DNA of 64,000 bases. It comes from Streptomyces coelicoflavus. Its GTDB lineage: Bacteria > Actinomycetota > Actinomycetes > Streptomycetales > Streptomycetaceae. Shown here in pieces: positions 27,774 to 36,251 of the stretch. Position 1 is the first letter of the stretch, and the number at the start of each line of letters is the position of its first letter. The stretch covers positions 310,001-374,000 of the forward strand of contig NZ_BEWB01000003.1 in NCBI RefSeq assembly GCF_003112555.1, given 5' to 3'. Position numbers and translations under genes: made by a program. The notes beneath the pieces were generated by a model, which did no database searches, was not told the DNA's origin, and was given only the letters and a program-made list of their open reading frames with translations.

Positions 27774-29210
27774 GTGACGACGATGACGGACAGCTCCGTG
27801 CGTGAGTTCAAGATGCCCGACGTGGGCGAGGGGCTCACCGAGGCCGAGATCCTCAAGTGGTACGTCCAGCCCGGTGACACGGTCACCGACGGGCAGGTGG
27901 TGTGCGAGGTCGAGACGGCCAAGGCCGCCGTCGAACTGCCCATCCCCTACGACGGCGTGGTCCGCGAGCTGCACTTCCCCGAGGGCACCACGGTCGACGT
28001 CGGTACGTCGATCATCGCGGTGGCCGTCGGCGACGGTGCGGCGGCGGCCGCGGAGCCGGTGCAGGAGGCCGTGGCGGACACGCCGGCCACCGCCGAGGCG
28101 GAGGAGCCGAAGCCGGAGGGCCGCCAGCCGGTCCTGGTCGGCTACGGGGTCTCCACCTCCTCGACCAAGCGCCGCCCCCGCAAGGGCGCCCAGGCCCCGG
28201 CCGACGCCCAGGGGGCGTCGGCGGCGATCCAGGCCGAGCTGAACGGCCACGGACCGGCCGCACCCGCGGCACCGGCAGCTCCGGCCACCGGGGACCGTCC
28301 GCTGGCCAAGCCTCCGGTCCGCAAGCTCGCCAAGGACCTCGGAGTCGACCTGGCGACCGTGGTCCCCACCGGCCCGGACGGCATCATCACGCGTGAGGAC
28401 GTCCACGCGGCGGTGTCCAACCAGCCCGCGACGCCCGAGTCGCAGGCGGCCCCCGCCGCCGTCGCGCCCGCCCCGTCCCCGACGGCGGCACCGGCGTCGT
28501 ACGACACCACGCGCGAGACCCGCATCCCCGTCAAGGGCGTGCGCAAGGCGACGGCGGCGGCGATGGTCGGCTCGGCGTTCACGGCGCCGCACGTCACCGA
28601 GTTCGTGACGGTCGACGTGACGCGCACGATGAAGCTGGTCGAGGAGCTGAAGCAGGACAAGGAGTACGCGGGCCTGCGCGTGAACCCGCTCCTGCTGATC
28701 GCCAAGGCCCTGCTGGTCGCGATCAAGCGCAACCCGGACATCAACGCGTCCTGGGACGAGGCCGCCCAGGAGATCGTGGTCAAGCACTACGTCAACCTGG
28801 GCATCGCCGCCGCCACCCCGCGCGGTCTGATCGTCCCGAACATCAAGGACGCCCACGCCCGGACCCTGCCGCAGCTGGCGGGTGCGCTGGGCGAGCTGGT
28901 GTCGACGGCCAGGGAGGGCAAGACCTCCCCGGCCGCCATGCAGGGCGGCACGGTGACCATCACCAACGTCGGCGTCTTCGGCGTCGACACCGGTACGCCG
29001 ATCCTCAACCCGGGCGAGTCCGCGATCCTCGCGGTCGGTGCGATCAAGCTCCAGCCGTGGGTCCACAAGGGCAAGGTGAAGCCGCGTCAGGTGACCACCC
29101 TCGCGCTGAGCTTCGACCACCGTCTGGTCGACGGCGAGCTCGGTTCCAAGGTCCTCGCCGACGTGGCGGCGGTCCTGGAACAGCCGAAGAGGTTGATCAG
29201 CTGGGCCTGA
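27774..29210 (+). CDS. bkdC: 2-oxoacid dehydrogenase E2 (dihydrolipoyl acyltransferase, second copy)
   Basis: 478 residues from GTG 27774, chosen for GAGGAGGGG directly upstream; ATG 27783 is the alternative. Lipoyl Lys at about residue 50 (VETAKAAVELP), Ala/Pro linker, peripheral-subunit-binding domain near 179-215 (KPPVRKLAKDLGVDLATVVPTGPDGIITREDV), acyltransferase core with ITNVGVFGVDTGTPILNPGESAIL and catalytic HRLVDG near 448. It shares the GYG linker block (VLVGYGVSTSSTKRR) with the first copy (VLVGYGTSEAPARRR), showing common descent. The complex needs an E3 from another locus. A terminator hairpin follows. Confidence 0.9.
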   Translation: MTTMTDSSVREFKMPDVGEGLTEAEILKWYVQPGDTVTDGQVVCEVETAKAAVELPIPYDGVVRELHFPEGTTVDVGTSIIAVAVGDGAAAAAEPVQEAVADTPATAEAEEPKPEGRQPVLVGYGVSTSSTKRRPRKGAQAPADAQGASAAIQAELNGHGPAAPAAPAAPATGDRPLAKPPVRKLAKDLGVDLATVVPTGPDGIITREDVHAAVSNQPATPESQAAPAAVAPAPSPTAAPASYDTTRETRIPVKGVRKATAAAMVGSAFTAPHVTEFVTVDVTRTMKLVEELKQDKEYAGLRVNPLLLIAKALLVAIKRNPDINASWDEAAQEIVVKHYVNLGIAAATPRGLIVPNIKDAHARTLPQLAGALGELVSTAREGKTSPAAMQGGTVTITNVGVFGVDTGTPILNPGESAILAVGAIKLQPWVHKGKVKPRQVTTLALSFDHRLVDGELGSKVLADVAAVLEQPKRLISWA

Positions 29211-29240
29211 CGGCCACGAATCGACTAGGTTCGTGACGGG

Positions 29241-29273
29241 AGGGGCGCCGCAAGTTGGAGTTGCGACGCCCCT
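29241..29273. terminator. Terminator after the second dehydrogenase operon
   Basis: Stem AGGGGCG-CGCAA of 13 positions with one mismatch, loop GTTGGAG. Just before it, CACGAA (29215) and TTCGTG (29230) form a second small inverted repeat. It lies between convergent genes and can serve both. Confidence 0.8.
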
Positions 29274-29293
29274 TCCGCTGTGTCGTACCGGGG

Positions 29294-30271
29294 TCAGACC
29301 TGGTGCAGCACGTACACCGGAGCCCCGTCCTCGGACCCGCCCCGTGAGCGGATGCAGGCGTGGGTGCGCAGCAGCCGCAGGCATGCGTTGACCCGCCGGA
29401 CGGAGAGCCCCGTACGGGCGGCGACCGACTCCAGCGGCTCCCGCAGCTCACCCTTCTCGACGAGCACCGGTGCGATGGCCCGGGCGACCGTCCACACGTC
29501 CTCCGTGACGGACAGGCGCTGCCGCCAGTCGGCCAGCACGGACTCCGTGGTCGGCACCGGGGCGGGACGGCCGCGGGGCACGCCCTGGTGGAGGCCGAGG
29601 GTGTCGAACCGGTCCGCGATGCGTTCCAGTGCCCGGACCATGGCCTGCTGCACGGCGAGAGTGGCCTGCTGGGTGGCGAGGGTGGCCTGCTGCGTGGACA
29701 GCATCTCCCGCTGCAGTGCGATCGACGTGCGTTGTCCCTCGGCCAGTTGCTCGTCCAGCTGCAAGTTGTGCGCCTCCAGCCGGACGATCGCCTCGGCCAC
29801 CTGGTCCGGCATGGCGTAGGCGATGGGAGCGCCGGGCTCGGCGGGCTGCACCTCGGCCTCGTCCAGCGTGTAGGAGCCCTCGCGCTGCACGGTCTCGATG
29901 ACTTCGGCGACCCACTGCTTGAAGGGGGCGCAGGCCGGTTTCGTGCAGGCGTTGACGAGGAGGATGAGACCTTGCAGAGAGATGACGTGCAAGTCTCGAC
30001 GCCATCCTCTACCTGCGGGAATGCCGAGACTGTAACTTCCAGTTACGGTCTCGAGCAATTCTCGGTGTTCTTCTGGGACGTGGTCTGAGAGTGCCTTTCG
30101 AGAGTTGCTGTGTCCGAGTTCCTTGCACACGTCCACCGCCGGAAACCAGTGGCTTCCGTCCGGCATGGTCAGCCTCCGCACCCGTGCCCCGGTGGCCGCG
30201 TATACGAAGTCACTGGCGTCGATGGCCTCGTGCCGCGCGCCGGAGTTCTGTCGTTTGCTGGGTTCATTCAT
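29294..30271 (-). CDS. Bro-N domain protein (phage antirepressor-like), orphan
   Basis: 325 residues from ATG 30271, with GGAGG eight bases upstream; the slightly longer GTG start at 30280 has no room for a ribosome site. Residues about 15-115 form a Bro-N domain (RRLTMPDGSHWFPAVDVCKELGHSNSRKALSDHVPEEHRELLETV...LHVISLQGLILLVNAC... FKQWVAEVIETVQREGSY). A coiled-coil region near 165-215 has tandem TLATQQA heptads. The C-terminal 90 residues look like a winged helix (TVARAIAPVL... SVAARTGLSVRRVNACLRLLRTHACI). Bro-N proteins are usually viral antirepressors. No other phage gene is near, so this may be a domesticated chromosomal regulator. Target unknown. Confidence 0.75.
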   Translation of the reverse strand: MNEPSKRQNSGARHEAIDASDFVYAATGARVRRLTMPDGSHWFPAVDVCKELGHSNSRKALSDHVPEEHRELLETVTGSYSLGIPAGRGWRRDLHVISLQGLILLVNACTKPACAPFKQWVAEVIETVQREGSYTLDEAEVQPAEPGAPIAYAMPDQVAEAIVRLEAHNLQLDEQLAEGQRTSIALQREMLSTQQATLATQQATLAVQQAMVRALERIADRFDTLGLHQGVPRGRPAPVPTTESVLADWRQRLSVTEDVWTVARAIAPVLVEKGELREPLESVAARTGLSVRRVNACLRLLRTHACIRSRGGSEDGAPVYVLHQV

Positions 30272-30278
30272 GTGAACC
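30261..30278. promoter_or_regulatory. Inverted repeat over the Bro-N gene start
   Basis: GGTTCA-N6-TGAACC with the start codon in the spacer. It could be an autoregulatory operator or an mRNA hairpin over the ribosome site; it could also be chance. The region 30279-30438 holds no gene. Confidence 0.4.
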
Positions 30279-30438
30279 ACCTCCGCCGCGGAACGTAGGG
30301 CGAAGCCAAGGGCATATGCCAGTCAGATCCGCAGATGTTCACGACTGCGAGCGAAGATGATCGAAAGAGCTGCGGCGGTCGCCAAGGGGCGTGTATCAGG
30401 CCCCGGGGCCGCGGTGTTCAGCCCCGGGGCCGCCGTGT

Positions 30439-31428
30439 TCAGCCGCGGGCCCGGTCCGTGCGCAGTGCGTTGAGCAGAGCCGCGCCGCGCTCGGCGTCGT
30501 CGACGCTCACCGCGAAGTCGCTCCGGCGGCCCCGGGGGCGTATGACCAGGCACTCGCCGGCGCGCAGCATCACCGTGGTGCCGAGGCCGCTGAGGCGGTA
30601 GCCCCAGCCTCCGACCTCGGCGGGACGGCGGACCTCCATCCGCGCCGTGTCGATGTCACCGGGGGCCCAGCGACGTCCCGGCCAGCCGAGCGGGCCGAAG
30701 GAGACCTCCAGACCCCGCTCCGACACGCGGGCCTGGACGGAGGAGGACACGGCGCAGGCGAGGGACGCGACGGCGCACCCGGCGAACAGTGCCCACAGGG
30801 CACCCGGGGCGGCCAGGCCGCCGAGCAGGGCGACGAGCGCGCCCACGGCCACCAGGCCGGTTGCGGCCGCAAGCAGCTGGAGCCAGGGATTGGCGGTCCG
30901 GGAGAACCAGACCAGCCTCCGGCCCTTCGGGATGTCCAGCGTGGGAGCGTCGTCGCCGGACGTCGTGCCGTCGTCCGCAGCGCCGCTCCGCCGGGTGACG
31001 AGCAGCCAGCCGGCCACTCCCGCGAGTACGGCCGCGACGAGGATCGCGACGACCCAGCCGGTGGGCTGACGGGCTTCGTGCCAGTCCGCGCGGTCCAGGT
31101 TGGAGCGGATGACCGCGGCCTGCACGCCGGCGAGGACGACGCCCAGGGGGAGCAGGGTCACGGCGGTCCAGGGACGCGCCGGCGGGCCCGCCCGCATCAG
31201 CGGGACGGTGACCGCGGCCGCCGTGACCAGCCAGATCAGCGCGGGGACGAGGGAGGCCGCCCACAGGGGCATCGAGCCGTCGGGGGACGTGCCGTTCAGG
31301 CCCCAGTGGGTCGCCAGCCGGTCGGGCAGCCGGTCCCTCGCCAGGAGCGGCATCCCGGCGAGGACGACCGTGACCCCGGCCGTCCACAGTGCCGTCGTCG
31401 TACGCCTCGCGGTCGTCCTGTCCGTCAT
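30439..31428 (-). CDS. DUF1648-type polytopic membrane protein
   Basis: 329 residues from ATG 31428, overlapping the stop of the GntR gene (ATGA), so the regulator and this protein form one operon. Helices are visible near residues 10-30, 55-80, 90-110, 130-155, 195-220 and 225-245. The N-terminal part with RDRLPDRLATHWGLNGTSPDGSMP is the DUF1648 signature (SdpI-like membrane proteins). The C-terminal 90 residues form a soluble beta-rich domain (RVSERGLEVSFGPLGWPGRRWAPGDIDTARMEVRRPAEVGGWGYR), a PH-like part. SdpI relatives give immunity or signal antibiotic stress; with a YtrA-type regulator this may be a cell-envelope stress module. Confidence 0.75.
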   Translation of the reverse strand: MTDRTTARRTTTALWTAGVTVVLAGMPLLARDRLPDRLATHWGLNGTSPDGSMPLWAASLVPALIWLVTAAAVTVPLMRAGPPARPWTAVTLLPLGVVLAGVQAAVIRSNLDRADWHEARQPTGWVVAILVAAVLAGVAGWLLVTRRSGAADDGTTSGDDAPTLDIPKGRRLVWFSRTANPWLQLLAAATGLVAVGALVALLGGLAAPGALWALFAGCAVASLACAVSSSVQARVSERGLEVSFGPLGWPGRRWAPGDIDTARMEVRRPAEVGGWGYRLSGLGTTVMLRAGECLVIRPRGRRSDFAVSVDDAERGAALLNALRTDRARG

Positions 31429-31772
31429 GGCATCCCCCTGATCATGTCGATGAGATCGGTCCTGCTGTAGCCCAGCCGGGCCGCCTCGGTGAGCAGTTCC
31501 CTTACCCGGATCTGAAGTTCGGAGTGCGGCCGGGCGCCCTCGGCCACCGTCACCCCCCGGCCCCGGCGGAACTCCAGCAGGCCCTCGTCGCGCAGGCCGC
31601 GCAGTGCGCGCAGCACGGTGTTGACGTTGACGTCCAGGGCCTCGGAGAGGTCGCGGGCCGAGGGAAGGCGGTCCCCCGGCGCGCACTCGCCCTCGGCGAT
31701 GGCGCGCCGGACGGCGCCGGCCACCTGTTCGTGCAGGGGCCGGGTGTCGGTCTTGTCCAGACTCAGCAGCAT
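31425..31772 (-). CDS. GntR family regulator, YtrA subfamily
   Basis: 115 residues from ATG 31772; a start nine codons earlier (31799) is possible. The winged helix occupies residues 8-75 (RPLHEQVAGAVRRAIAEGECAPGDRLPSARDLSEALDVNVNTVLRALRGLRDEGLLEFRRGRGVTV), followed by a short helical tail without a large ligand domain, which defines the YtrA subfamily. These repressors typically sit first in an operon with membrane transport or immunity proteins, as here. There is no Shine-Dalgarno sequence before 31772 and a promoter-like GATAGT lies 15 bases upstream, so the message may be leaderless. The operator at 31773 indicates self-repression. Confidence 0.85.
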   Translation of the reverse strand: MLLSLDKTDTRPLHEQVAGAVRRAIAEGECAPGDRLPSARDLSEALDVNVNTVLRALRGLRDEGLLEFRRGRGVTVAEGARPHSELQIRVRELLTEAARLGYSRTDLIDMIRGMP

Positions 31773-31793
31773 GGTGCTAATGAAACTATCACC
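31773..31793. promoter_or_regulatory. YtrA-type operator at the GntR start
   Basis: GGTGCTA-N7-TATCACC: seven-base arms with six matches, touching the start codon. The GT/TA/AC layout matches known GntR operators of the YtrA class, and the position blocks the promoter, consistent with self-repression. Confidence 0.65.
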
Positions 31794-31804
31794 ATGCACT
31801 TCAT

Positions 31805-31844
31805 CCGTACAGCGCCGTACAGCGCCGTACAGCGCCGTACAGCT
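31805..31844. repeat. Four tandem 10-base repeats
   Basis: CCGTACAGCG is repeated four times (last base of the last copy changed), upstream of the GntR operon. The 10-base period is close to one helical turn, which would place equal faces on the same side of the DNA. Confidence 0.85.
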
Positions 31845-31892
31845 CGGGACAGCCCCGCAGCCCGGCAGTCGTTCGCGAGATCCGTACGGCGA

Positions 31893-31924
31893 AAGGGGCC
31901 CGTCGCCGGTGCGACGGGCCCCTT
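31893..31924. terminator. Terminator after the D-Ala-D-Ala carboxypeptidase gene
   Basis: Perfect 14-base-pair stem (AAGGGGCCCGTCGC and complement) with loop CGGT, 36 bases past the carboxypeptidase stop on the minus strand. Confidence 0.88.
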
Positions 31925-31960
31925 CGTGGCTGTGCGGTGGTGCGTGGTGCTGTGCGCGGG

Positions 31961-32896
31961 TTACTTCGTGAAGGCGTAGTCCATGAGCCTGGTGGCGTCC
32001 TTGGCGCGCTGTGCCGACGACGAGGACGCCAGCACCGTGCCGATGACGGTCTTGCCCTTCCGGGTCGCGGCGAAGACCAGGCAGTACTTGGCCTCCGGGC
32101 CGGACCCCGTCTTCACGCCGATCGCACCGCTGTAGCTGCCCAGCAGCGTGTTGGTGTTGGTCCAGGGCGCCATCGTCCGGGTGCCGCCCTTCTTGGTCTT
32201 CGTCTTCGCCGTGTACTTCTTGGTCTTGACGATGGTGCGGAAGGTGGAGTTCTTCATGGCGCTGCTCGCGAGTTTCGTGAGGTCGCGCGGCGTGGAGTAG
32301 TTCTTGCCGTTGCCGATGCCGTCGAACGAGTCGAAGTGCGTGTTCTTCAGGCCGAGGCTCTTGGCGGTCGCGTTCATCTTGCCGATGAACGACTTCACGC
32401 GTGCCGCCCTGGTCTTGCCCGAGCCGAACTTGTCGGCCAGCGCGTACGCGGCGTCGCAGCCGGAGGGCAGCATCAGCCCGTACAGCAACTGGCGGACCGT
32501 CACCTTGTCGCCGACGATCAGGCGGGCGGAGGAGGCGTTCTTCGACACGATGTAGTCGCTGTACGCCATCTGGATCGTGACCTTGGCGTCCAGGTTCAGC
32601 TTCGGCTGGGCGAGTACGACCTTCGCGGTCATGATCTTGGTCGTGGAGCCGGTGGAACGCTTGGTGTCGGCGGCCTTGGTGTAGAGCGACCTGCCCGTCG
32701 CGTTGTTCATGACGAAGCCGCCCTTGGCGGCGATCGAGGGTGCGGTGGGCGCCCGTACGGCGGCCGCGGGAGCGGTGCGCCCGGGTGCGGCGGCCTGGGC
32801 CGGCGCGGTGGCGAGGGCTCCGGTGGCGAGGACGGCGCCGCTGGTCAGGGCGACGGCGAGGGCCTTGCGCAGACGGCTGCCCGGAATGGTGTTCAT
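31961..32896 (-). CDS. D-alanyl-D-alanine carboxypeptidase (PBP5/DacC type)
   Basis: 311 residues from ATG 32896. Signal peptide 1-36 (KALAVALTSGAVLATGALATAPAQA), then the serine beta-lactamase-like fold: S84-T-T-K87 (active-site Ser), S118-K-N120, and K262-T-G. It removes the terminal D-Ala from peptidoglycan stem peptides outside the membrane and so limits cross-linking. There is no C-terminal amphipathic anchor of the classical PBP5 type; the protein ends in RLMDYAFTK, so it is probably soluble or wall-associated. It is Lys/Thr-rich near residues 225-250 (KTKKYTAKTKTKKGG), perhaps for wall binding. The stop is TAA, rare here. Confidence 0.9.
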   Translation of the reverse strand: MNTIPGSRLRKALAVALTSGAVLATGALATAPAQAAAPGRTAPAAAVRAPTAPSIAAKGGFVMNNATGRSLYTKAADTKRSTGSTTKIMTAKVVLAQPKLNLDAKVTIQMAYSDYIVSKNASSARLIVGDKVTVRQLLYGLMLPSGCDAAYALADKFGSGKTRAARVKSFIGKMNATAKSLGLKNTHFDSFDGIGNGKNYSTPRDLTKLASSAMKNSTFRTIVKTKKYTAKTKTKKGGTRTMAPWTNTNTLLGSYSGAIGVKTGSGPEAKYCLVFAATRKGKTVIGTVLASSSSAQRAKDATRLMDYAFTK

Positions 32897-32917
32897 TGAG
32901 TTGGATACCCCGATTGT

Positions 32918-32929
32918 GGTGAAGTCACC
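32918..32929. promoter_or_regulatory. Small inverted repeat upstream of the carboxypeptidase gene
   Basis: GGTGAAGTCACC has five-base arms (GGTGA, TCACC) around AG, 22 bases before the start. It could be an operator; no matching family is recognised. The rest of the 289-base gap (32930-33185) shows G-rich, repeated GGCG(T/C)CCG pieces near 33090-33135 but no gene. Confidence 0.35.
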
Positions 32930-33185
32930 TGAGACGCGGCCGAGTTGTGGTCGGTGGAACGGTGGAGCCGTGGCCGCGTCAGTGCGACACCCGAAGGGGG
33001 TCAATGGTTGTGCGGAGGGGTGCGGGGCGGTGCCGGGTTCCCCCTGACGGATGAACGGGGCGGCGGTGGCGGGGGCCGGCCGGTCGGCGTCCGATGTTCG
33101 GCGCCCTGCGTCCGGCGCCCGACGTTCGGCGTCCGGATGCTGGAACGGATCCCTCTTGTGTCCCTGTTGTATCTATCCTGTCGGC

Positions 33186-33836
33186 ATGACCACGGCAGTG
33201 AAGCAACCCCCCGCGGCGGACCGCGTCTACACCCACGTCAAGCAGGGCGTCCTCGAGCGCCGCTACGAGGGCGGGACGCTGCTCACCGAGGGGGAGCTGG
33301 CCGAGGCCGTCGGCGTCTCCCGCACCCCGGTGCGCGAGGCGCTGCTGCGACTGGAGGTCGAGGGGCTGATCCGGCTCTACCCCAAGAAGGGCGCCCTGGT
33401 CCTGCCCGTCTCCGCGCAGGAGATCGCGGACGTGGTGGAGACCCGGCTGCTGGTCGAGGAGCACGCGGCCAGGAAGGCCGTACCCGCCCCGCCCGGGCTG
33501 GTCGAACGGCTGGAGGAGCTGCTCGCCCGGCAGCAGGAGCAGGCCGCCGCCGGTGACTTCGCCGCCGCCTCCGTCACCGACCGCTGCTTCCACGCCGAGA
33601 TCGTTCGCAGCGGCGGCAACGAGATCCTCTCCCGCCTCTACGACCAGCTCCGCGACCGCCAGCTGCGCATGGGCGTCGCCGTCATGCACTCCCACCCCGA
33701 CCGGATCGCCCACACCCTCGCCGAGCACGAGGAGATCCTCGACGCGCTGCGCGCCGGGGACGCGGAGGCGGCCGTGGGTGTGGTGCGCCGGCACGTGGGG
33801 TGGTTCTCGCACCTGGCCCGGGGGGAGGTCCGATGA
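33186..33836 (+). CDS. GntR family regulator, FCD (FadR-like) subfamily
   Basis: 216 residues from ATG 33186; no Shine-Dalgarno is present and TATCCT lies 7-12 bases upstream, so translation is probably leaderless. Winged helix residues about 12-75 (RVYTHVKQGVLERRYEGGTLLTEGELAEAVGVSRTPVREALLRLEVEGLIRLYPKKGALV), then the all-helical FCD ligand domain (EIADVVETRLLVEEHAARKA..., FAAASVTDRCFHAEIVRSGGNEILSRLYDQLRDRQLRMGV..., EHEEILDALRAGDAEAAVGVVRRHV) with the metal-binding Asp/His positions. FCD regulators sense carboxylates. Its stop overlaps the MFS gene, which it likely controls. Confidence 0.88.
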   Translation: MTTAVKQPPAADRVYTHVKQGVLERRYEGGTLLTEGELAEAVGVSRTPVREALLRLEVEGLIRLYPKKGALVLPVSAQEIADVVETRLLVEEHAARKAVPAPPGLVERLEELLARQQEQAAAGDFAAASVTDRCFHAEIVRSGGNEILSRLYDQLRDRQLRMGVAVMHSHPDRIAHTLAEHEEILDALRAGDAEAAVGVVRRHVGWFSHLARGEVR

Positions 33837-35143
33837 GTACGGCCACCTCGGCCGGCCGCGCCCTGCCCGGTGATCCGCCCGGCGGCCGGCGTGCGATCGC
33901 CGTGTGGGGCATCGGCGTGTCCGTCTACTTCGTCGCGGTCATCTTCCGTACGTCCCTCGGGGTCGCCGGTCTCGACGCCGCGGACCGCTTCCACGTCAAC
34001 GCCTCCGCGCTGTCCACCTTCTCCATCCTCCAGCTGCTGGTCTACGCCGGTATGCAGATACCCGTCGGCCTGCTGGTCGACCGGCTCGGTACGAAGAAGG
34101 TGCTGGGCATCGGCGTCGTGCTGTTCACGGCCGGGCAGCTGGGCTTCGCCTTCTCCCCGTCGTACGGCATGGCGCTGGCCTCGCGGGCGCTGCTGGGCTG
34201 CGGGGACGCGATGACGTTCATCAGCGTGCTGCGGCTGGGCACCCGGTGGTTCCCGGCCCGGCGCGGGCCGATGGTCGCCCAGCTGGCCGGCCTGGTCGGC
34301 ATGGCGGGCAACCTGGTCTCCACCCTCGTCCTGGCCCGGCTGCTGCACGGCATCGGCTGGACGGCGGCCTTCGCGGGCAGCGCCCTGGCGGGTGTCGTCG
34401 TCTTCGTCCTGCTGCTCCTCTTCCTCAAGGACCACCCCGAGGGCCACGAGCCGGAGCCGCTGCCGCACCAGGGGGCCGCGTACGTACGGCGGCAGATCGC
34501 CATGTCCTGGCGGGAGCCGGGGACGCGGCTCGGGCTGTGGGTGCACTTCACCACCCAGTTCCCGGCGATGGTGTTCCTGCTGCTGTGGGGGATGCCGTTC
34601 CTGGTCGAGGCGCAGGGGCTGTCCCGGGCCACGGCCGGCACGCTGCTCACCCTCGTCGTGCTGTCCAACATGGTGGTCGGCCTGGTCTACGGCCAGATCA
34701 TCGCCCGGCACCACGCGGCGCGGCTGCCGCTGGCGCTCGGCACGGTGGGGGCGACCGCGCTGCTCTGGGCGACGACGCTGGCCTACCCGGGCGAGCACGC
34801 GCCGATGTGGCTGCTCGTGGTGCTGTGCACGGTGCTGGGGGCGTGCGGGCCGGCGTCGATGATCGGCTTCGACTTCGCGCGGCCGGCGAATCCGGCGGAG
34901 CGGCAGGGGACGGCGTCGGGGATCACGAACATGGGCGGCTTCGTGGCGTCGATGACCACGTTGTTCGCGGTGGGGGTGCTGCTGGACGCGACGGGGGACG
35001 ACTACGCCGTGGCGTTCTCGTCCGTGTTCGTGCTCCAGGCGGTGGGACTGTCGCAGATCCTGCGGTTGCGCAAGCGGGCCGCGCTGCGGGAGCGGGAGCG
35101 GTTGGTGGCGAGCCGGGTGGAGACGGTGCACGTGCCGGTGTAG
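33833..35143 (+). CDS. MFS transporter (nitrate/organic-anion-like, unassigned)
   Basis: 436 residues, ATGA overlap with the GntR gene. Twelve hydrophobic segments are visible in two sets of six; the loop between helices 2 and 3 has the MFS motif DRLGTKKV, and RLGTRWFPARRGPM stands near helix 4. A hydrophilic middle loop (DHPEGHEPEPLPHQG) parts the halves, and the C-terminal tail is basic. The substrate cannot be named; the FCD-type regulator suggests an organic acid. Many relatives are 'nitrate/nitrite or hexuronate' carriers, but no key residues decide. Confidence 0.85.
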   Translation: MSTATSAGRALPGDPPGGRRAIAVWGIGVSVYFVAVIFRTSLGVAGLDAADRFHVNASALSTFSILQLLVYAGMQIPVGLLVDRLGTKKVLGIGVVLFTAGQLGFAFSPSYGMALASRALLGCGDAMTFISVLRLGTRWFPARRGPMVAQLAGLVGMAGNLVSTLVLARLLHGIGWTAAFAGSALAGVVVFVLLLLFLKDHPEGHEPEPLPHQGAAYVRRQIAMSWREPGTRLGLWVHFTTQFPAMVFLLLWGMPFLVEAQGLSRATAGTLLTLVVLSNMVVGLVYGQIIARHHAARLPLALGTVGATALLWATTLAYPGEHAPMWLLVVLCTVLGACGPASMIGFDFARPANPAERQGTASGITNMGGFVASMTTLFAVGVLLDATGDDYAVAFSSVFVLQAVGLSQILRLRKRAALRERERLVASRVETVHVPV

Positions 35144-35245
35144 GCCCCCGGCGTGCGGGCGGGGCGGGGGTAGGTCGCGCTGACCGGCGCCGGCCGGGTG
35201 CCGCTGCGCCCACCCGTGCCGCCCCAGCGGCACGACTGCCCGCAG

Positions 35246-36070
35246 CTAGGGCGTCACCGTGAAGTTGCGCAGGATCGCCTCCGCCAGGTCCGGGTCGCCC
35301 TCCGTCTTGATGCGGTCCTTCGACGCCTCCGGGGTCACCCGGCCGCAGGCGAGGCGGAAGTAGGTCTCCCAGTCGAGGGTGAGGGTGGCGGCGGGGCCCA
35401 GGGCCGGGGACGATTCGAGGGTGCCGCGGCCCTGGATGTCGACGCGGATGGTGCGCAGGAACTCGACCGGGCCGTGGACGTCGAAGACGACGGCCGAGCT
35501 GCGCGGGGCGTCCGCCCGGTCGGCGACGACGGCGGGCAGCTCGTCGAGCAGCACGTCACGTGCGACGTGCGCGCCGGGGGAGTCGAGGTTGCCGGGACGG
35601 CCGAGGGCCGTGCGCAGGTCCTGCTCGTGCGCCCACACGTCGAAGGCGTGCCGGCGCATCGCGTCCTGGAGGGTCAGCTCGGTGCCGAGCGGGCCGCGCA
35701 CCTTGGTGCCGGGGTCCCGCGACTCGTTGCGCAGCTGGCGGTTGCGCCGGATGATCATGTACTCCAGCTCGGACGTCATCTCCGGCGCCGTGTGGTGGCG
35801 GCGGACGTCGACCTGCATCTCCATGTAGCGCTGGTGGTCGTTGGTGACGTGGTAGAGGTCGCGCGGGAGCGTGTGGATGGGGCGGGGGTCGCCGAGCATC
35901 TCGGAGTCCAGGCCCAGGACGTGCGAGACGATGTCGCGCACCGACCATCCCGGGCAGGGGGTCCGGCGGTTCCACTCTGCCTCCACAAGCGGCTGGACCA
36001 GCTCCGATATCGCCTCGACGGAGTGAGTCCAGGCGTCGGCGTAGGGCTGGAGGGCGGGATGCAGACTCAC
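35246..36070 (-). CDS. Mycothiol-dependent maleylpyruvate isomerase family protein
   Basis: 274 residues from GTG 36070, GAGGGG upstream. The N-terminal DinB-like four-helix bundle has HSVEAISELVQPLVEAEWNRRTPCPGWSVRDIVSHVLGLDSEMLGD, with the His metal ligands, and MRRHAFDVWAHEQDLRTALGRPGN carrying the third His. The C-terminal part (about 180-270) is an SCP2-like lipid/thiol-binding domain (TLTLDWETYFRLACGRVTPEA). Such proteins use mycothiol, the actinomycete thiol, in isomerase or transferase reactions. The exact substrate is unknown. Frame extension upstream to 36535 overlaps the hydrolase gene and is rejected. Confidence 0.85.
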   Translation of the reverse strand: MSLHPALQPYADAWTHSVEAISELVQPLVEAEWNRRTPCPGWSVRDIVSHVLGLDSEMLGDPRPIHTLPRDLYHVTNDHQRYMEMQVDVRRHHTAPEMTSELEYMIIRRNRQLRNESRDPGTKVRGPLGTELTLQDAMRRHAFDVWAHEQDLRTALGRPGNLDSPGAHVARDVLLDELPAVVADRADAPRSSAVVFDVHGPVEFLRTIRVDIQGRGTLESSPALGPAATLTLDWETYFRLACGRVTPEASKDRIKTEGDPDLAEAILRNFTVTP

Positions 36071-36251
36071 GGAACGGGACCCCTCGGCGGTCGGTACACG
36101 GGCGGTTGGTGGCGGCGGTGCCAGTGGCGGCGGCGGCAGTCGGCGGGCGTCTTGAGAGGCTAAGTTACGCTGCTGTGCGGCACCCCGGCAGTGCTTTCGT
36201 GTGACGATCGTAGGCCCGTGTGGACGGCTCGAATGCCAGGACGGTGGTAGT

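Noticed and set aside
29294..30280. Prophage remnant around the Bro-N gene
   Set aside because: No integrase, attachment-site duplication, tail or terminase genes; base composition similar to neighbours.
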